A DNA stretch of 20,012 nucleotides from Rhodanobacteraceae bacterium (lineage in GTDB: Bacteria; Pseudomonadota; Gammaproteobacteria; Xanthomonadales; Rhodanobacteraceae): the NCBI GenBank assembly GCA_012270595.1, contig JAAXIA010000039.1, forward strand, positions 1 to 20,012. Reading direction: 5' to 3'. Position 1 is the stretch's first letter. Every line of letters starts with the position of its first letter. Of the stretch, positions 6,787 through 15,725 are shown in pieces. Below the pieces are notes generated by a model. It saw only the letters and a program-made list of their open reading frames with translations. It ran no database searches and had not been told where the DNA came from. Both the position numbers and the translations under genes were made by a program.

Positions 6787-8675
6787 CCCAGATCGGTCAC
6801 TAATTCACGCATGCGCGCCTCCATTGCTGCCGCGTTGGCGCTACGCGCCAGCACGGGCGTATCCACCCGCAAAATCACCCGTACCGGAAGACGTTTCAGT
6901 AATGCTTCGCCGCGCGATCTGGTTTCAGATCGCCGCAATTTTTCCAAATGATCACGCCGCAACGCGATCGGCAGAATCGGTAAGGTCGGCAACACCTGCC
7001 GCGCCAGTATTTTTTCCAGAGGCACAGGAAACAGATCCAGCCGCCGACCCACCTTGGCATCGCAGGCTCCCTCACGGTTTGCCAGCAAACACACCAACTC
7101 ACCTGCGCCCAGTAAGCCACCCACTGCGTCAATAACCCGTTCAAGCTCCGCACGGTCCGCTTTTGCACTGACCACCAGCATAGCCTGTGCTTTAACGAAA
7201 ATAAAACGCAGCAAGCGGTTAGCGGGGATATCCTGCATAACAAAGCACACGCGGCGCTGCAATCTGGCCCCCAGCATGATGGCATCTACGACACTAACCG
7301 GATGGCATAGCAAAATTGCCGGTCCTTCGTCGGGAATATGCTCTACCCCCTCCGTCCACAACCGATACAGGATATGAGTTACTATCCAGCTCATAAAGCG
7401 CATGACAAATTCGGGAAGCATGATAAACAGACCAACGCTCACCAACACGTTGAGCACAATCGCGCAAAGAAAGATAGTTGCAGCACTGCACCCCAACGCC
7501 CCGAGCAACAGGCCAAAGCCAGCCGCTAGAATAATCAGAAGCGCATTCATGATGTTGTTGCCGGCCACCATGCGTGAGAGTTGCTGCGGTGGCGCACAGC
7601 TTTGCATAAAGGCAAAGAGCGGCACCACATATAAACTGGCAAACAAACCAATGAAAGTAAGATCCAGCATTAGACGCATGCTACCTTCGCCATGCATGAA
7701 ATCGAGCCAGTCCAGGCCACGCACACTGGAAAGGCCATGCCGTGCCAGATAGAGATCTACCCCGAACACGGTCATACCAAGAGCCCCAAAAGGCACCAGA
7801 CCAATATCGATCCGGCTGGTGGATAACTTCTCACATAACAAGGCACCAATACCACTACCTACTGAAAAAAGGGTTAACACCAGGGTATATACCGAGCCGT
7901 TACCACCCAGCGTTTCGCGTGTATACACCGGCAATTGCGCCATCAGCACCGTGCCAAAGAACCAGAACCAGGAAATACCAAGCACTGCGATCCACACATG
8001 GCGATTGCTATGCGTCATGCCAATAACCCGCCTGGTCTCGGCAAGTGGGTTCCAGTTCATCTGAAGATCGGGGGTTGTGGGAGGTGCCGGGGGCATAGCC
8101 CGACTGGCGAGATAACCGGCTATTGCCACAACAATCGTTGCTAGTGCTGATAACCATGGCCCGGCACCCACCACCCGCATCAACTCATTGCCGGCAATCA
8201 TGCCAACAAGTATCGCAAGTTGCGTACTCATTTCCACCAAACCATTACCACCAACCAGTTCGTTTGAACGTAGCACCTGGGGTAAAATGGCGTACTTGAT
8301 CGGTCCAAAAAGCGTGGAGTGCACCCCCATCATAAACAATATCAGCAGCAACAAGGGCACGTTGTGGGTGATAAAACCTATGCCTGCTATCACCATTGCC
8401 ACTATCTCAAACCACTGCACATAGCGAACAATTCGAGTCTTTTCGTATTTCTCAGCCAGTTGCCCTCCCGTGGCCGACAACAGACAAAACGGCAAGATAA
8501 AAAGGGCTGGGGCCAGATTGCTGTACAAAGACACCACGTGATCATCAAGCCCCGACTGAAAGGCAAGCAACATCAGTAATGCGTTACGAAAGGCATTGTC
8601 ATTAAATGCCGACAGCGCCTGCGTCCAAAAAAATGGAGCAAAACGTCTCTGCTTCAACAGAGAAAACTGACTCAT
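6783..8675 (-). CDS. LplT-like MFS transporter fused to a PlsC-type acyltransferase domain
   Basis: The 630-residue fusion has an N-terminal MFS domain with about 12 spans (residues 10-430). It begins RFAPFFWTQALSAFNDNAFR, the signature of the lysophospholipid transporter LplT/Aas group. A C-terminal glycerophospholipid acyltransferase-like domain spans about 440-628. Such fusions flip lysophospholipids inward and re-acylate them. The third, acyl-ACP synthetase domain of the trifunctional form is missing, and the ORF ends cleanly. The acyltransferase motifs are eroded: the expected NHxSxxD reads HPVSVVD (His458, Pro459, Asp464), putting Pro at the catalytic His position, and the FPEG motif reads NREG. 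The ATG overlaps the purD stop as ATGA, implying translational coupling. No separate ribosome site is seen. Confidence 0.85.
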   Translation of the reverse strand: MSQFSLLKQRRFAPFFWTQALSAFNDNAFRNALLMLLAFQSGLDDHVVSLYSNLAPALFILPFCLLSATGGQLAEKYEKTRIVRYVQWFEIVAMVIAGIGFITHNVPLLLLILFMMGVHSTLFGPIKYAILPQVLRSNELVGGNGLVEMSTQLAILVGMIAGNELMRVVGAGPWLSALATIVVAIAGYLASRAMPPAPPTTPDLQMNWNPLAETRRVIGMTHSNRHVWIAVLGISWFWFFGTVLMAQLPVYTRETLGGNGSVYTLVLTLFSVGSGIGALLCEKLSTSRIDIGLVPFGALGMTVFGVDLYLARHGLSSVRGLDWLDFMHGEGSMRLMLDLTFIGLFASLYVVPLFAFMQSCAPPQQLSRMVAGNNIMNALLIILAAGFGLLLGALGCSAATIFLCAIVLNVLVSVGLFIMLPEFVMRFMSWIVTHILYRLWTEGVEHIPDEGPAILLCHPVSVVDAIMLGARLQRRVCFVMQDIPANRLLRFIFVKAQAMLVVSAKADRAELERVIDAVGGLLGAGELVCLLANREGACDAKVGRRLDLFPVPLEKILARQVLPTLPILPIALRRDHLEKLRRSETRSRGEALLKRLPVRVILRVDTPVLARSANAAAMEARMRELVTDLG

Positions 8676-9955
8676 TGCCGATAGCCAAGCGCGTGATACG
8701 CAATGTCATGCCGGTAAAACATACCCTCGAAGTGAATCTTCTGGGTCATGGCGTAGGCACGTTCGCGAGCGTCAGCAATGGTACTTCCCAGCGCGCATAC
8801 CGTAAGCACCCGCCCACCAGCGGTCGCCACACAAGCTTGCGCAGTGCGCTTTGTGCCCGCATGAAAAACCTTGCCAACTGGCCCCCAACCACCCAGCCCG
8901 TCGATCACGTGTCCTGTCGTCACCTTGCCTGGATAGCCTCCAGCCGCCAGTACCACGCCGACGGCTGGACGCCTGTCCCATTCTACACTCACGTGTTGCA
9001 ACTGGTCATCCAGCGCGGCATCGACCAGATCAACTAAATCAGTATTTAGCCGCAGCATGACGGCCTGCGCCTCCGGATCACCCAAACGAACATTGAACTC
9101 AATGACCTTAAGTTGACCTTGCCGGTCAATCATCACTCCAGCGTAGAGTACGCCAATAAATGGTACCCCTTCGTCAGCCATGGCACGTAAAGTCGGCTGA
9201 ATAATCTCCATCATGATGCGCTGCTCCACTTCCGGCGTGATGACCGGTGCGGGTGAATAAGCACCCATGCCACCAGTATTGGGACCTTTATCGCCCGCGT
9301 CACGGCGTTTGTGATCCTGACTGCTGGCCAGTGGAAGCGCGTGGTAACCATCACTCATTACCATGTAACTGGCTTCCTCACCGTCGAGAAATTCCTCGAT
9401 CACTACCCGCACAGTGGAATCACCCAAGCTATTAACGGCAAAGATCTTATCCAGGGCACACTGCGCTTCAGCGAGTGTCAGAGCCACTACCACACCTTTG
9501 CCTGCGGCCAGACCATCGGCCTTGATGACGATGGGAGCACCATGCTGGAGCACATACTCCCATGCAGCATTCAGCTCGGTAAATACGGCGTAGCGTGCTG
9601 TTGGAATATGGTGGCGCTGCATAAAATCCTTGGCGAATGCCTTGGAACCCTCCAATTGTGCCGCCTGCGCAGACGGCCCGAAGATACGCCTACCGACGGC
9701 ACGAAAACGATCAACCACACCGGCGACCAGAGGCACCTCGGGACCAACCACGGTAAGGTCAATGCGCTCTTCAGCAGCAAGCTTTAACAAACCATCCAGA
9801 TCGTCCGCAGCGACCTCTGCATTACGCACTTTACACTCGCCGGCAGTGCCGGCATTGCCCGGTGCCACAATCACCGCATCGACTCGGGGGGACTGCTTAA
9901 GTTTCCACGCCAGAGCATGTTCACGCCCACCACCACCGATTACAAGAATGTTCAT
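8672..9955 (-). CDS. purD: Phosphoribosylamine-glycine ligase (GAR synthetase)
   Basis: PurD joins glycine to phosphoribosylamine with ATP, the second step of purine synthesis. The 427-residue product has the N-terminal MNILVIGGGGREHALAWKL. ATP-grasp segments include VIKADGLAAGKGVVVAL and the metal-binding block EFNVRLGDPEAQAVM; Val and Leu replace the more usual Cys and Phe in NCRFGDPE. The start at 9955 is set by the conserved N-terminus; an in-frame ATG at 9982 would add nine unconserved residues. CCTAAG ends one base before this ATG. purH, the usual upstream neighbour, is absent: tsaC's 3' end lies 184 bases upstream, so purD probably has its own promoter. The MFS/acyltransferase gene is coupled downstream by ATGA. 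Confidence 0.96.
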   Translation of the reverse strand: MNILVIGGGGREHALAWKLKQSPRVDAVIVAPGNAGTAGECKVRNAEVAADDLDGLLKLAAEERIDLTVVGPEVPLVAGVVDRFRAVGRRIFGPSAQAAQLEGSKAFAKDFMQRHHIPTARYAVFTELNAAWEYVLQHGAPIVIKADGLAAGKGVVVALTLAEAQCALDKIFAVNSLGDSTVRVVIEEFLDGEEASYMVMSDGYHALPLASSQDHKRRDAGDKGPNTGGMGAYSPAPVITPEVEQRIMMEIIQPTLRAMADEGVPFIGVLYAGVMIDRQGQLKVIEFNVRLGDPEAQAVMLRLNTDLVDLVDAALDDQLQHVSVEWDRRPAVGVVLAAGGYPGKVTTGHVIDGLGGWGPVGKVFHAGTKRTAQACVATAGGRVLTVCALGSTIADARERAYAMTQKIHFEGMFYRHDIAYHALGYRQ

Positions 9956-10139
9956 ACTTAGGTTCCTACCAAGAAATTTCACGCGCTTTGCAGCTTGCCC
10001 TTATTGAAGATATTTATGCCACTTCATGGTTTAAGATAAGTTCACGTCATGGCATCGCCTACCCCTATCCATGGGCAAGAGCCTGTCGCAACGAGGGCTG
10101 TCACACAGCACATAGCAGCCAAACACCCGAACCGTGTCT

Positions 10140-10724
10140 TTAAGCACGAACAATCATCCCTGTGCGTGCATCACGTATTGTGGAGGGCCGTGACCACTGA
10201 CCCAGTGGGGCATCGAGCACTCCATCGAGTTTCCCATCTACAGCGTCGGCAAAATATGCAAGCACCTCCTGGGCTGAGCGTGCTGGCGGCGCGCCATGTG
10301 GGTTGGCGCTCGTCGAAACCAGTGCGCCACCAAAAGCACGGCACAGCGCAACAGATGGACCATGGGCGGTAACGCGAAGCGCCACCGTGCCATGCTTACC
10401 CTGCACCCAGTCGGGCACATGCGGTGTGCACGGGAAAATCCAGGTAACAAACCCGGGCCAGGTTTGGCGCACTTGCACCCACACCCGCGTGGGCAATGCT
10501 TCCAGATCAATATAATATTCAATCTCCTCTATCTCCGCCGCGATCAACAGTACGCCATGGTCAAGGGGACGCTGCTTCAACGCCAGCAAGTTTACAAACG
10601 CCGTCTGGTTGTGCGGATCGCAACCCATTCCGTACACCGCTTCGGTAGGATAAGCCATCACACCACCGTGTTCTAATAAGGTAGCGGCTTTATCGATCTG
10701 GTTGCCCGTGAAGTACTTCGTCAT
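10140..10724 (-). CDS. tsaC: Threonylcarbamoyl-AMP synthase (Sua5/YciO/YrdC family)
   Basis: TsaC makes threonylcarbamoyl-AMP from threonine, bicarbonate and ATP, the first step of the t6A modification of tRNAs reading ANN codons. The 194-residue product is the short TsaC type without the extra Sua5 domain. Family segments are VMAYPTEAVYGMGCDP (about 22-37), LKQRP, GTVALRVTAHGP, LVSTSANPHGAPP and STIRDARTG, closely parallel to E. coli TsaC. Its start at 10724 lies inside the topA 3' end, a 35-base overlap, so it is probably translated from the same message. A GAGAAG-like ribosome site is a few bases upstream. topA-tsaC adjacency is common in gammaproteobacteria. Confidence 0.94.
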   Translation of the reverse strand: MTKYFTGNQIDKAATLLEHGGVMAYPTEAVYGMGCDPHNQTAFVNLLALKQRPLDHGVLLIAAEIEEIEYYIDLEALPTRVWVQVRQTWPGFVTWIFPCTPHVPDWVQGKHGTVALRVTAHGPSVALCRAFGGALVSTSANPHGAPPARSAQEVLAYFADAVDGKLDGVLDAPLGQWSRPSTIRDARTGMIVRA

Positions 10725-13173
10725 CCGTTCTTCTCATACCCGACTGCCTCTTGCGTGCAGTGGTCTTGGTAGCGGTCGTTTTGTTGGCTTTCTTCGCGGT
10801 GGCGACTTTCTTTGCCTTCACGGTTTTCCCGGCTACTGCCTTTCTTGCAGTGACTTTCTTCGCCGTCTTTTTACTGGAACGCACTTTTCTAGGCGGTGCA
10901 GCAGCCAGTAGCTCGCGACAACGCGACTCACTTAGCGTCGCCGAATCGTGATCTTTTGGAATGCGAGCGTTACGCTCACCATCGGTGATATAGGGACCGT
11001 AACGGCCATTGACTACCTGCACACCATCGCCAAAATCCTGAATAACCCGGTTAGCGAGCATGGCAAGCTTCTCGGCTACCAGCTCTAACGCACGCGAAAG
11101 TTCAATGGTATAGGGATCATCACCCGGCGCAAGCGAGGCATAGGTACTGCCTTGCTTCACAAAGGGACCAAAACGCCCGATACCCGCACTCACCTCATCG
11201 CCATTTTCTGCCATACCCAGCTTACGTGGTAACTTGAACAGTTCTAGCGTATCCTCCAAAGTGATGGTATGCATACTCTGCCCTGGACGCAGGCTGGCAA
11301 AACGCAGTTTTTCGTCTGAGTTTTTGTCGCCTATGGCAGCGTAAGGGCCGAAACGCCCGAGTCGTACGAAGACCGGCTTGCCCGTCTTGGGATCACTGCC
11401 AAGTTCACGAGGGCCAGTGCGGTCAACGGACTCAATTTTCTCACTCACCTGCCGTTTGAATGGTTGCCAGAAACGCTCAAGCAACGGCACCCAGCCCTCT
11501 TCACCGCGACTGACCGCGTCAAGCTCATCTTCCAGCCTGGCGGTGAAATCATAGTCCACGTAAAGGCTAAAATGCTGGGTTAGAAACGTGCTTACTGCCC
11601 TACCTACATCCGTGGGTTTGAAACGCCGACTATCGAGCACAACGTATTCCCGGTTAAGCAAAACCTGGATGATGCTGGCATAGGTGGAAGGCCGACCAAT
11701 ACCGCATTCTTCCAGTGCCTTGACCAGGCTGGCTTCAGAATAGCGTGGCGGCGGTTCGGTAAAGTGCTGCAAAGCCTCCATATCCTTAAGCGGCACGACC
11801 TCGCCCTTTTCTAGCTGCGGCAGGCGACGACCTTCGTCGTTATCTGCTGGTTTCTGATCCTGACCTTCCTCGTAGACGGCCAGAAACCCCGGGGTTACAA
11901 CCGTGGTACCAGTAGCGCGCAGCGCAGCATCACCGCCACGAACCTCGGGTAACACAAAGTCCACCGAAACCGAGTTCAAGGTCGCATGAATCATCTGGCA
12001 GGCGACCGTGCGTTTCCAGATAAGCTCGTAAAGCTGGCGCTGGTCCTCATTCAAAAAAGAGACCACCGAAGCCGGTATGCGCATTGCTGAGGTTGGGCGG
12101 ATGGCCTCATGTGCTTCTTGTGCATTCTTCGACTTGGTCTTGTAGATCTGCGCAGTGGCAGGCAGGGCCTGCTGACCGTAGTCGCGGGCAATCAGTGCAC
12201 GCAATTCAGCAAGCGCTTCCTGGGAAAGCGTCGTGGCGTCGGTACGCATATAGGTAATCAAACCCACATTGCCCTCGCTACCCAGCGCCACGCCTTCATA
12301 CAAGCTCTGGGCAACCCGCATGGTGCGACTGGTAGAGAAACCAAGCTTGCGTGCAGCCTCCTGCTGCAAAGTAGATGTGATAAATGGTGCAGCTGGGCGG
12401 CGTTTGCGCTCTTTTGATGTTACCTCAGCAACACGTAGCTGCCCTTTCGCGGCCTCTTTCAAGGTGCTTCGCGCCGCCATTGCTTCGGCTTCGGTACCAA
12501 GATCGAACTGTTCAAACTTTTTCCCGTTCAGGCGTATGAGGCGGGCACCAAAGTCACCATTGACGTGCTTGAGCTGAGCCCTGATAGTCCAGTATTCACG
12601 CACGACAAAAACTTCGATTTCCTCCTCACGCTCAACGATCATGCGCAGTGCTGGACTCTGCACACGCCCGGCAGATAGCCCACTACGCACCTTACGCCAC
12701 AGTACCGGTGACAGGTTAAAACCCACCAGATAATCCAGCGCGCGACGCGCTTGCTGCGCGTTAATCATGTCACTTGACAGACAGCGCGGTTTTGCCACAG
12801 CAGCACTGATCGCCTGCGGTGTGATCTCGGAAAACACCGCACGGTGTATATGCCGACCTTCCGTCAAACCCCGTTTCTTGAGGATCTCGCTGATATGCCA
12901 GCTAATAGCCTCACCCTCGCGATCAAGGTCCGTGGCTAGATAAATGGCATCGGCCTGTTTCGCCGCCTGGGCGATAGCATCGACATGTTTCCTGTTGCGC
13001 TCTATCAACTCGTAGTGCATGGCGAAGCTATGTTCTGTATCTACCGCGCCTTCCCTAGGCTTAAGGTCGCGCACATGCCCGTAGGTGGCCAGCACCTGGA
13101 AATCCTTGCCAAGGTATTTATTGATCGTCCTGGCTTTAGCCGGCGATTCAACGATAAGCAGATTTTTTGCCAT
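10690..13173 (-). CDS. topA: DNA topoisomerase I (type IA)
   Basis: TopA relaxes negative supercoils by passing one strand through a transient break held by a phosphotyrosine. The 827-residue product starts with the TOPRIM block LLIVESPAKARTINKYLG (Glu9) and has the acidic triad at TDLDREGE (Asp82, Asp84, Glu86). SAGRVQSPALR follows at about 167-177, and the catalytic Tyr308 sits in LITYMRTD. Instead of C-terminal Cys4 zinc ribbons it carries three topoisomerase C-terminal repeats, each opening with GRFGP or GRYGP (about 606, 666 and 723). A Lys/Ala/Thr-rich basic tail follows at about 762-810. The start at 13173 follows the conserved MAKNLLIVES; CTTAAG ends one base before it. A smg/DUF494 gene often lies between dprA and topA but is absent here. 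Confidence 0.97.
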   Translation of the reverse strand: MAKNLLIVESPAKARTINKYLGKDFQVLATYGHVRDLKPREGAVDTEHSFAMHYELIERNRKHVDAIAQAAKQADAIYLATDLDREGEAISWHISEILKKRGLTEGRHIHRAVFSEITPQAISAAVAKPRCLSSDMINAQQARRALDYLVGFNLSPVLWRKVRSGLSAGRVQSPALRMIVEREEEIEVFVVREYWTIRAQLKHVNGDFGARLIRLNGKKFEQFDLGTEAEAMAARSTLKEAAKGQLRVAEVTSKERKRRPAAPFITSTLQQEAARKLGFSTSRTMRVAQSLYEGVALGSEGNVGLITYMRTDATTLSQEALAELRALIARDYGQQALPATAQIYKTKSKNAQEAHEAIRPTSAMRIPASVVSFLNEDQRQLYELIWKRTVACQMIHATLNSVSVDFVLPEVRGGDAALRATGTTVVTPGFLAVYEEGQDQKPADNDEGRRLPQLEKGEVVPLKDMEALQHFTEPPPRYSEASLVKALEECGIGRPSTYASIIQVLLNREYVVLDSRRFKPTDVGRAVSTFLTQHFSLYVDYDFTARLEDELDAVSRGEEGWVPLLERFWQPFKRQVSEKIESVDRTGPRELGSDPKTGKPVFVRLGRFGPYAAIGDKNSDEKLRFASLRPGQSMHTITLEDTLELFKLPRKLGMAENGDEVSAGIGRFGPFVKQGSTYASLAPGDDPYTIELSRALELVAEKLAMLANRVIQDFGDGVQVVNGRYGPYITDGERNARIPKDHDSATLSESRCRELLAAAPPRKVRSSKKTAKKVTARKAVAGKTVKAKKVATAKKANKTTATKTTARKRQSGMRRTDDEVLHGQPDR

Positions 13174-13309
13174 ACTTAAGTTCTGTTTCACCAAAGCTGT
13201 TGATCAGTACATTATCACCATGCCAACGGTTAGACCAAACGTTTCAAAATACCACACTACACTATCAAAACATACACCGAAAGAACCCTTAGAAGCACGC
13301 TTGCGTGAT

Positions 13310-14446
13310 TCAAGTCGCAAGACGCTGGTAACGGTTCCCGGGCAAACCCTCTACCAACCCTTCCAACTCCAGCATGAGTAACGCAGAAGATAGTTCCGCA
13401 GCGGCCTGACCAGTGCGCTCACATAGTACATCCAGCGATGCTGGATCATGCCCCAGCGCTGTAAGAAGCGTCTGATATGGTCCATCGTACTGCCATGAGG
13501 ACGCTGCTTGTGCTGCACACGGCACTTCAACCTGGCGCAATCGCTGTGCCAGCTCACTACCCATTCCGCGGACCAGCGGCGTGAGCACCTCAACAAGCTC
13601 GGCAGGCGTCTCTACCAACTGCGCACCGTCACGAATCAGACGGTGACAGCCGCGAGCCTGCGGGTTATGGATGGAGCCGGGTACGGCAAACACCTCCCGC
13701 CCCTGTTCGGCGGCCTGCCGCGCAGTAATCAGCGATCCAGAACGGATCCCGGCCTCAATGACCAGTGTACCCAGACTCAACCCGGCAATAATGCGATTCC
13801 GCCTTGGAAAATGATACGGCCTGACTGGTGTGCCTGGTGGAAAATCGCTTACCAGTGCACCACTGGCGACAATACGCTGCGCCAGAGCATGATGGCTGCG
13901 GGGATAGACCCGATCAGGCCCAGTACCCACCACCGCGATAGTCGGGGCACCGACGTTCAGTGCGGCAGCGTGGGCAGCACCATCAATTCCTTCTGCCATG
14001 CCGCTGGTCACCACAAAACCAGCCCTTGCCAGCGCCTGCGCGAAGTCGCATGCCACCGACTTGCTGGCCTGTGTCGCCCGGCGTGTCCCGATAATGGCCA
14101 CCTGAGGTTGTAACAATAACGGCGCATTACCCACCACAAACAATGCTGCTGGCGCTTGCGGGATATGCTCCAGTAGCGGCGGAAAGTCCGCATCAGTGCA
14201 GCACCACAAACGATGCCCGTACCGGTCTAGCCATGCCATATCCTGTGCAAGCTGCGCTTCATCCGGTTTTTCCAGCCATGCCAACATCGCGGCAGCACAA
14301 CGTTTAGCCGCACGACGACGCAGCAGCGCCAACGCGCCATCTATCTGCCCATTTGCTTCACGCAACGCCTCACGCAAACCAGCCGCACCCAGGCCAGGAG
14401 TGCGCAAGGCTATCATCCACTGTCGCCTTAACCCGTTTTCGCTCAT
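13310..14446 (-). CDS. dprA: DNA-processing protein DprA (Smf)
   Basis: DprA binds incoming single-stranded DNA during natural transformation and loads RecA. The 378-residue product has a helical N-terminal domain (1-80) and a Rossmann-like core. Core segments are VAIIGTRRAT (117-126), TSGMAEGIDGAAHAAAL (about 147-163), FPRRNRIIAGLS (about 213-224) and EAGIRSGSLITA (about 231-242). A C-terminal winged-helix-like region ends the protein (about 315-378). The start at 14446 is chosen because the next residues, MSENGLRRQWMIALR, look like the family N-terminus; an in-frame ATG at 14518 would add 24 unconserved residues. TAAGCGG just upstream can serve as a ribosome site. With comM nearby it suggests competence-related capacity, although both genes are widespread in non-competent strains. 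Confidence 0.94.
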   Translation of the reverse strand: MSENGLRRQWMIALRTPGLGAAGLREALREANGQIDGALALLRRRAAKRCAAAMLAWLEKPDEAQLAQDMAWLDRYGHRLWCCTDADFPPLLEHIPQAPAALFVVGNAPLLLQPQVAIIGTRRATQASKSVACDFAQALARAGFVVTSGMAEGIDGAAHAAALNVGAPTIAVVGTGPDRVYPRSHHALAQRIVASGALVSDFPPGTPVRPYHFPRRNRIIAGLSLGTLVIEAGIRSGSLITARQAAEQGREVFAVPGSIHNPQARGCHRLIRDGAQLVETPAELVEVLTPLVRGMGSELAQRLRQVEVPCAAQAASSWQYDGPYQTLLTALGHDPASLDVLCERTGQAAAELSSALLMLELEGLVEGLPGNRYQRLAT

Positions 14447-14669
14447 AGCACACCGCTTACCAGAACCACGCGGCCAAGGCATCACCGAGCCGCTTGCACC
14501 CTGGATACAGGCTAACACTGTTTAGCACATGCTGTTTGCCGCGCATCGACCGAGTGCCAGGCAGCAGGTTTTGACAGGCCAGCCACCGGCTTTCCTCATC
14601 CAAAAGTGAGCATCTGCGACCCGGTAAACAATGGCTGCAAACATCTTGATCTGCCCATGTGCCTTACTG

Positions 14670-15572
14670 TTACACCCAGTCTCGCGCTTTTAGATAGCTT
14701 GCCAGCCGCGCTTCAGGCGATCCCGGCTGGATCTGGTAGGCATACTCAAAGCGTACTTGTGGTGGCAGACTCATAAGAATGGACTCAGTACGCCCCCCTG
14801 ACTGTAGGCCGAACAACGTACCACGATCATAAACCAGGTTAAATTCCACATAACGCCCGCGACGATACAACTGAAATTGGCGTTCGCGTTCGCCCCAGGA
14901 GATATGGCGACGGCGTTCTACAATAGGCACATAGGCATCAAGAAAACCTTGCCCCACACTGCGGGTAAAGGCCAGGCAGCGGGCAAAGCCACCTTCATTG
15001 AGATCATCGTAAAACAGACCGCCCACACCACGCGCCTCGCTACGGTGTTTGAGATAAAAGTAATCGTCACACCGTTTTTTGTAGCGCGGATAAACCGTTA
15101 CCCCGAAGGGCGCACAAAGATCGCGCGCAACCGTGTGCCAATGCACCACATCTTCATCAAATGGATAGAACGGGGTCAGATCAAAGCCACCACCAAACCA
15201 CCACACCGGCTCAGCATTTTCCCTGCACACTTCGAAATAACGGACATTCGCGTGCGCGGCGGGTATATAAGGATTTTCAGGATGCAGCACCAGTGATAAG
15301 CCCGTCGCCACAAAGCCATGGCCAGCCAGCTCAGACCGATCCACGGTGGCACTTGGTGGAAGTTGTTCACCAGTCACGCACGAAAAACTCACGCCCGCCT
15401 GTTCAAATACCCCTCCGTCACGCAGCACGCGCGTACACCCGCCACCACCGGCTGGACGGGACCATACATCTTCAACAAAACACGCCTTGCCATCCATACG
15501 CACCAGCTCGGCACATAGCCCATCCTGAAGTGTGTGCAGCAACGCTTCAACCTGGTTGATCTGCGTGCTCAT
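14670..15572 (-). CDS. hemF: Oxygen-dependent coproporphyrinogen III oxidase
   Basis: HemF oxidatively decarboxylates coproporphyrinogen III to protoporphyrinogen IX using O2 in haem synthesis, so the organism can live aerobically. The 300-residue product is collinear with E. coli HemF (299). Conserved blocks include [86 protein letters not shown] and [13 protein letters not shown]. The start at 15572 aligns exactly with the E. coli N-terminus; an in-frame ATG at 15587 would add five residues and neither has a clear ribosome site. dprA lies 223 bases downstream, in a gap where I see no gene. Confidence 0.96.
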   Translation of the reverse strand: MSTQINQVEALLHTLQDGLCAELVRMDGKACFVEDVWSRPAGGGGCTRVLRDGGVFEQAGVSFSCVTGEQLPPSATVDRSELAGHGFVATGLSLVLHPENPYIPAAHANVRYFEVCRENAEPVWWFGGGFDLTPFYPFDEDVVHWHTVARDLCAPFGVTVYPRYKKRCDDYFYLKHRSEARGVGGLFYDDLNEGGFARCLAFTRSVGQGFLDAYVPIVERRRHISWGERERQFQLYRRGRYVEFNLVYDRGTLFGLQSGGRTESILMSLPPQVRFEYAYQIQPGSPEARLASYLKARDWV

Positions 15573-15680
15573 GCCAGAGTCAGGCATTTGAATACACTAT
15601 TAATAATTTATCCATATGCAATGAAATGTTTCTCAACCAAGGAACTTTCCGTGGCTAATCACTGCCCAAAGAAGTAGTTC

Positions 15681-15694
15681 GATGCGAAAGCATC
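15681..15694 (+). promoter_or_regulatory. Perfect GNRA-loop hairpin in the leader of the small secreted-peptide gene
   Basis: GATGC-GAAA-GCATC is a 5-bp perfect stem capped by a GAAA tetraloop, 31 bases before the start codon at 15726. In RNA such a loop is very stable. It may shape the leader of the downstream gene or stabilise its message; the function is inferred. The rest of the hemF to comM gap (15573-16012) holds the broken peptide gene and the inverted repeat listed separately. Confidence 0.35.
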
Positions 15695-15725
15695 ATGGCC
15701 ATGTCCCTAAATGACGGAAATTACC

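Noticed and set aside
7402-8144. Several + strand ORFs inside the MFS gene
   Set aside because: Antisense to a 630-residue gene with clear domains; translations lack any protein-like pattern.
9311-9787. 158-codon + strand ORF
   Set aside because: Lies entirely antisense to the well-conserved purD gene; codon shadow with no domain resemblance.
13250-13310. Search for a smg gene remnant or terminator after dprA
   Set aside because: No stable hairpin with a T run and no DUF494-like translation in any frame.
13508-14113. 201-codon + strand ORF
   Set aside because: Antisense to the conserved core of dprA; low-complexity, His/Arg/Gln-rich translation typical of a shadow frame.
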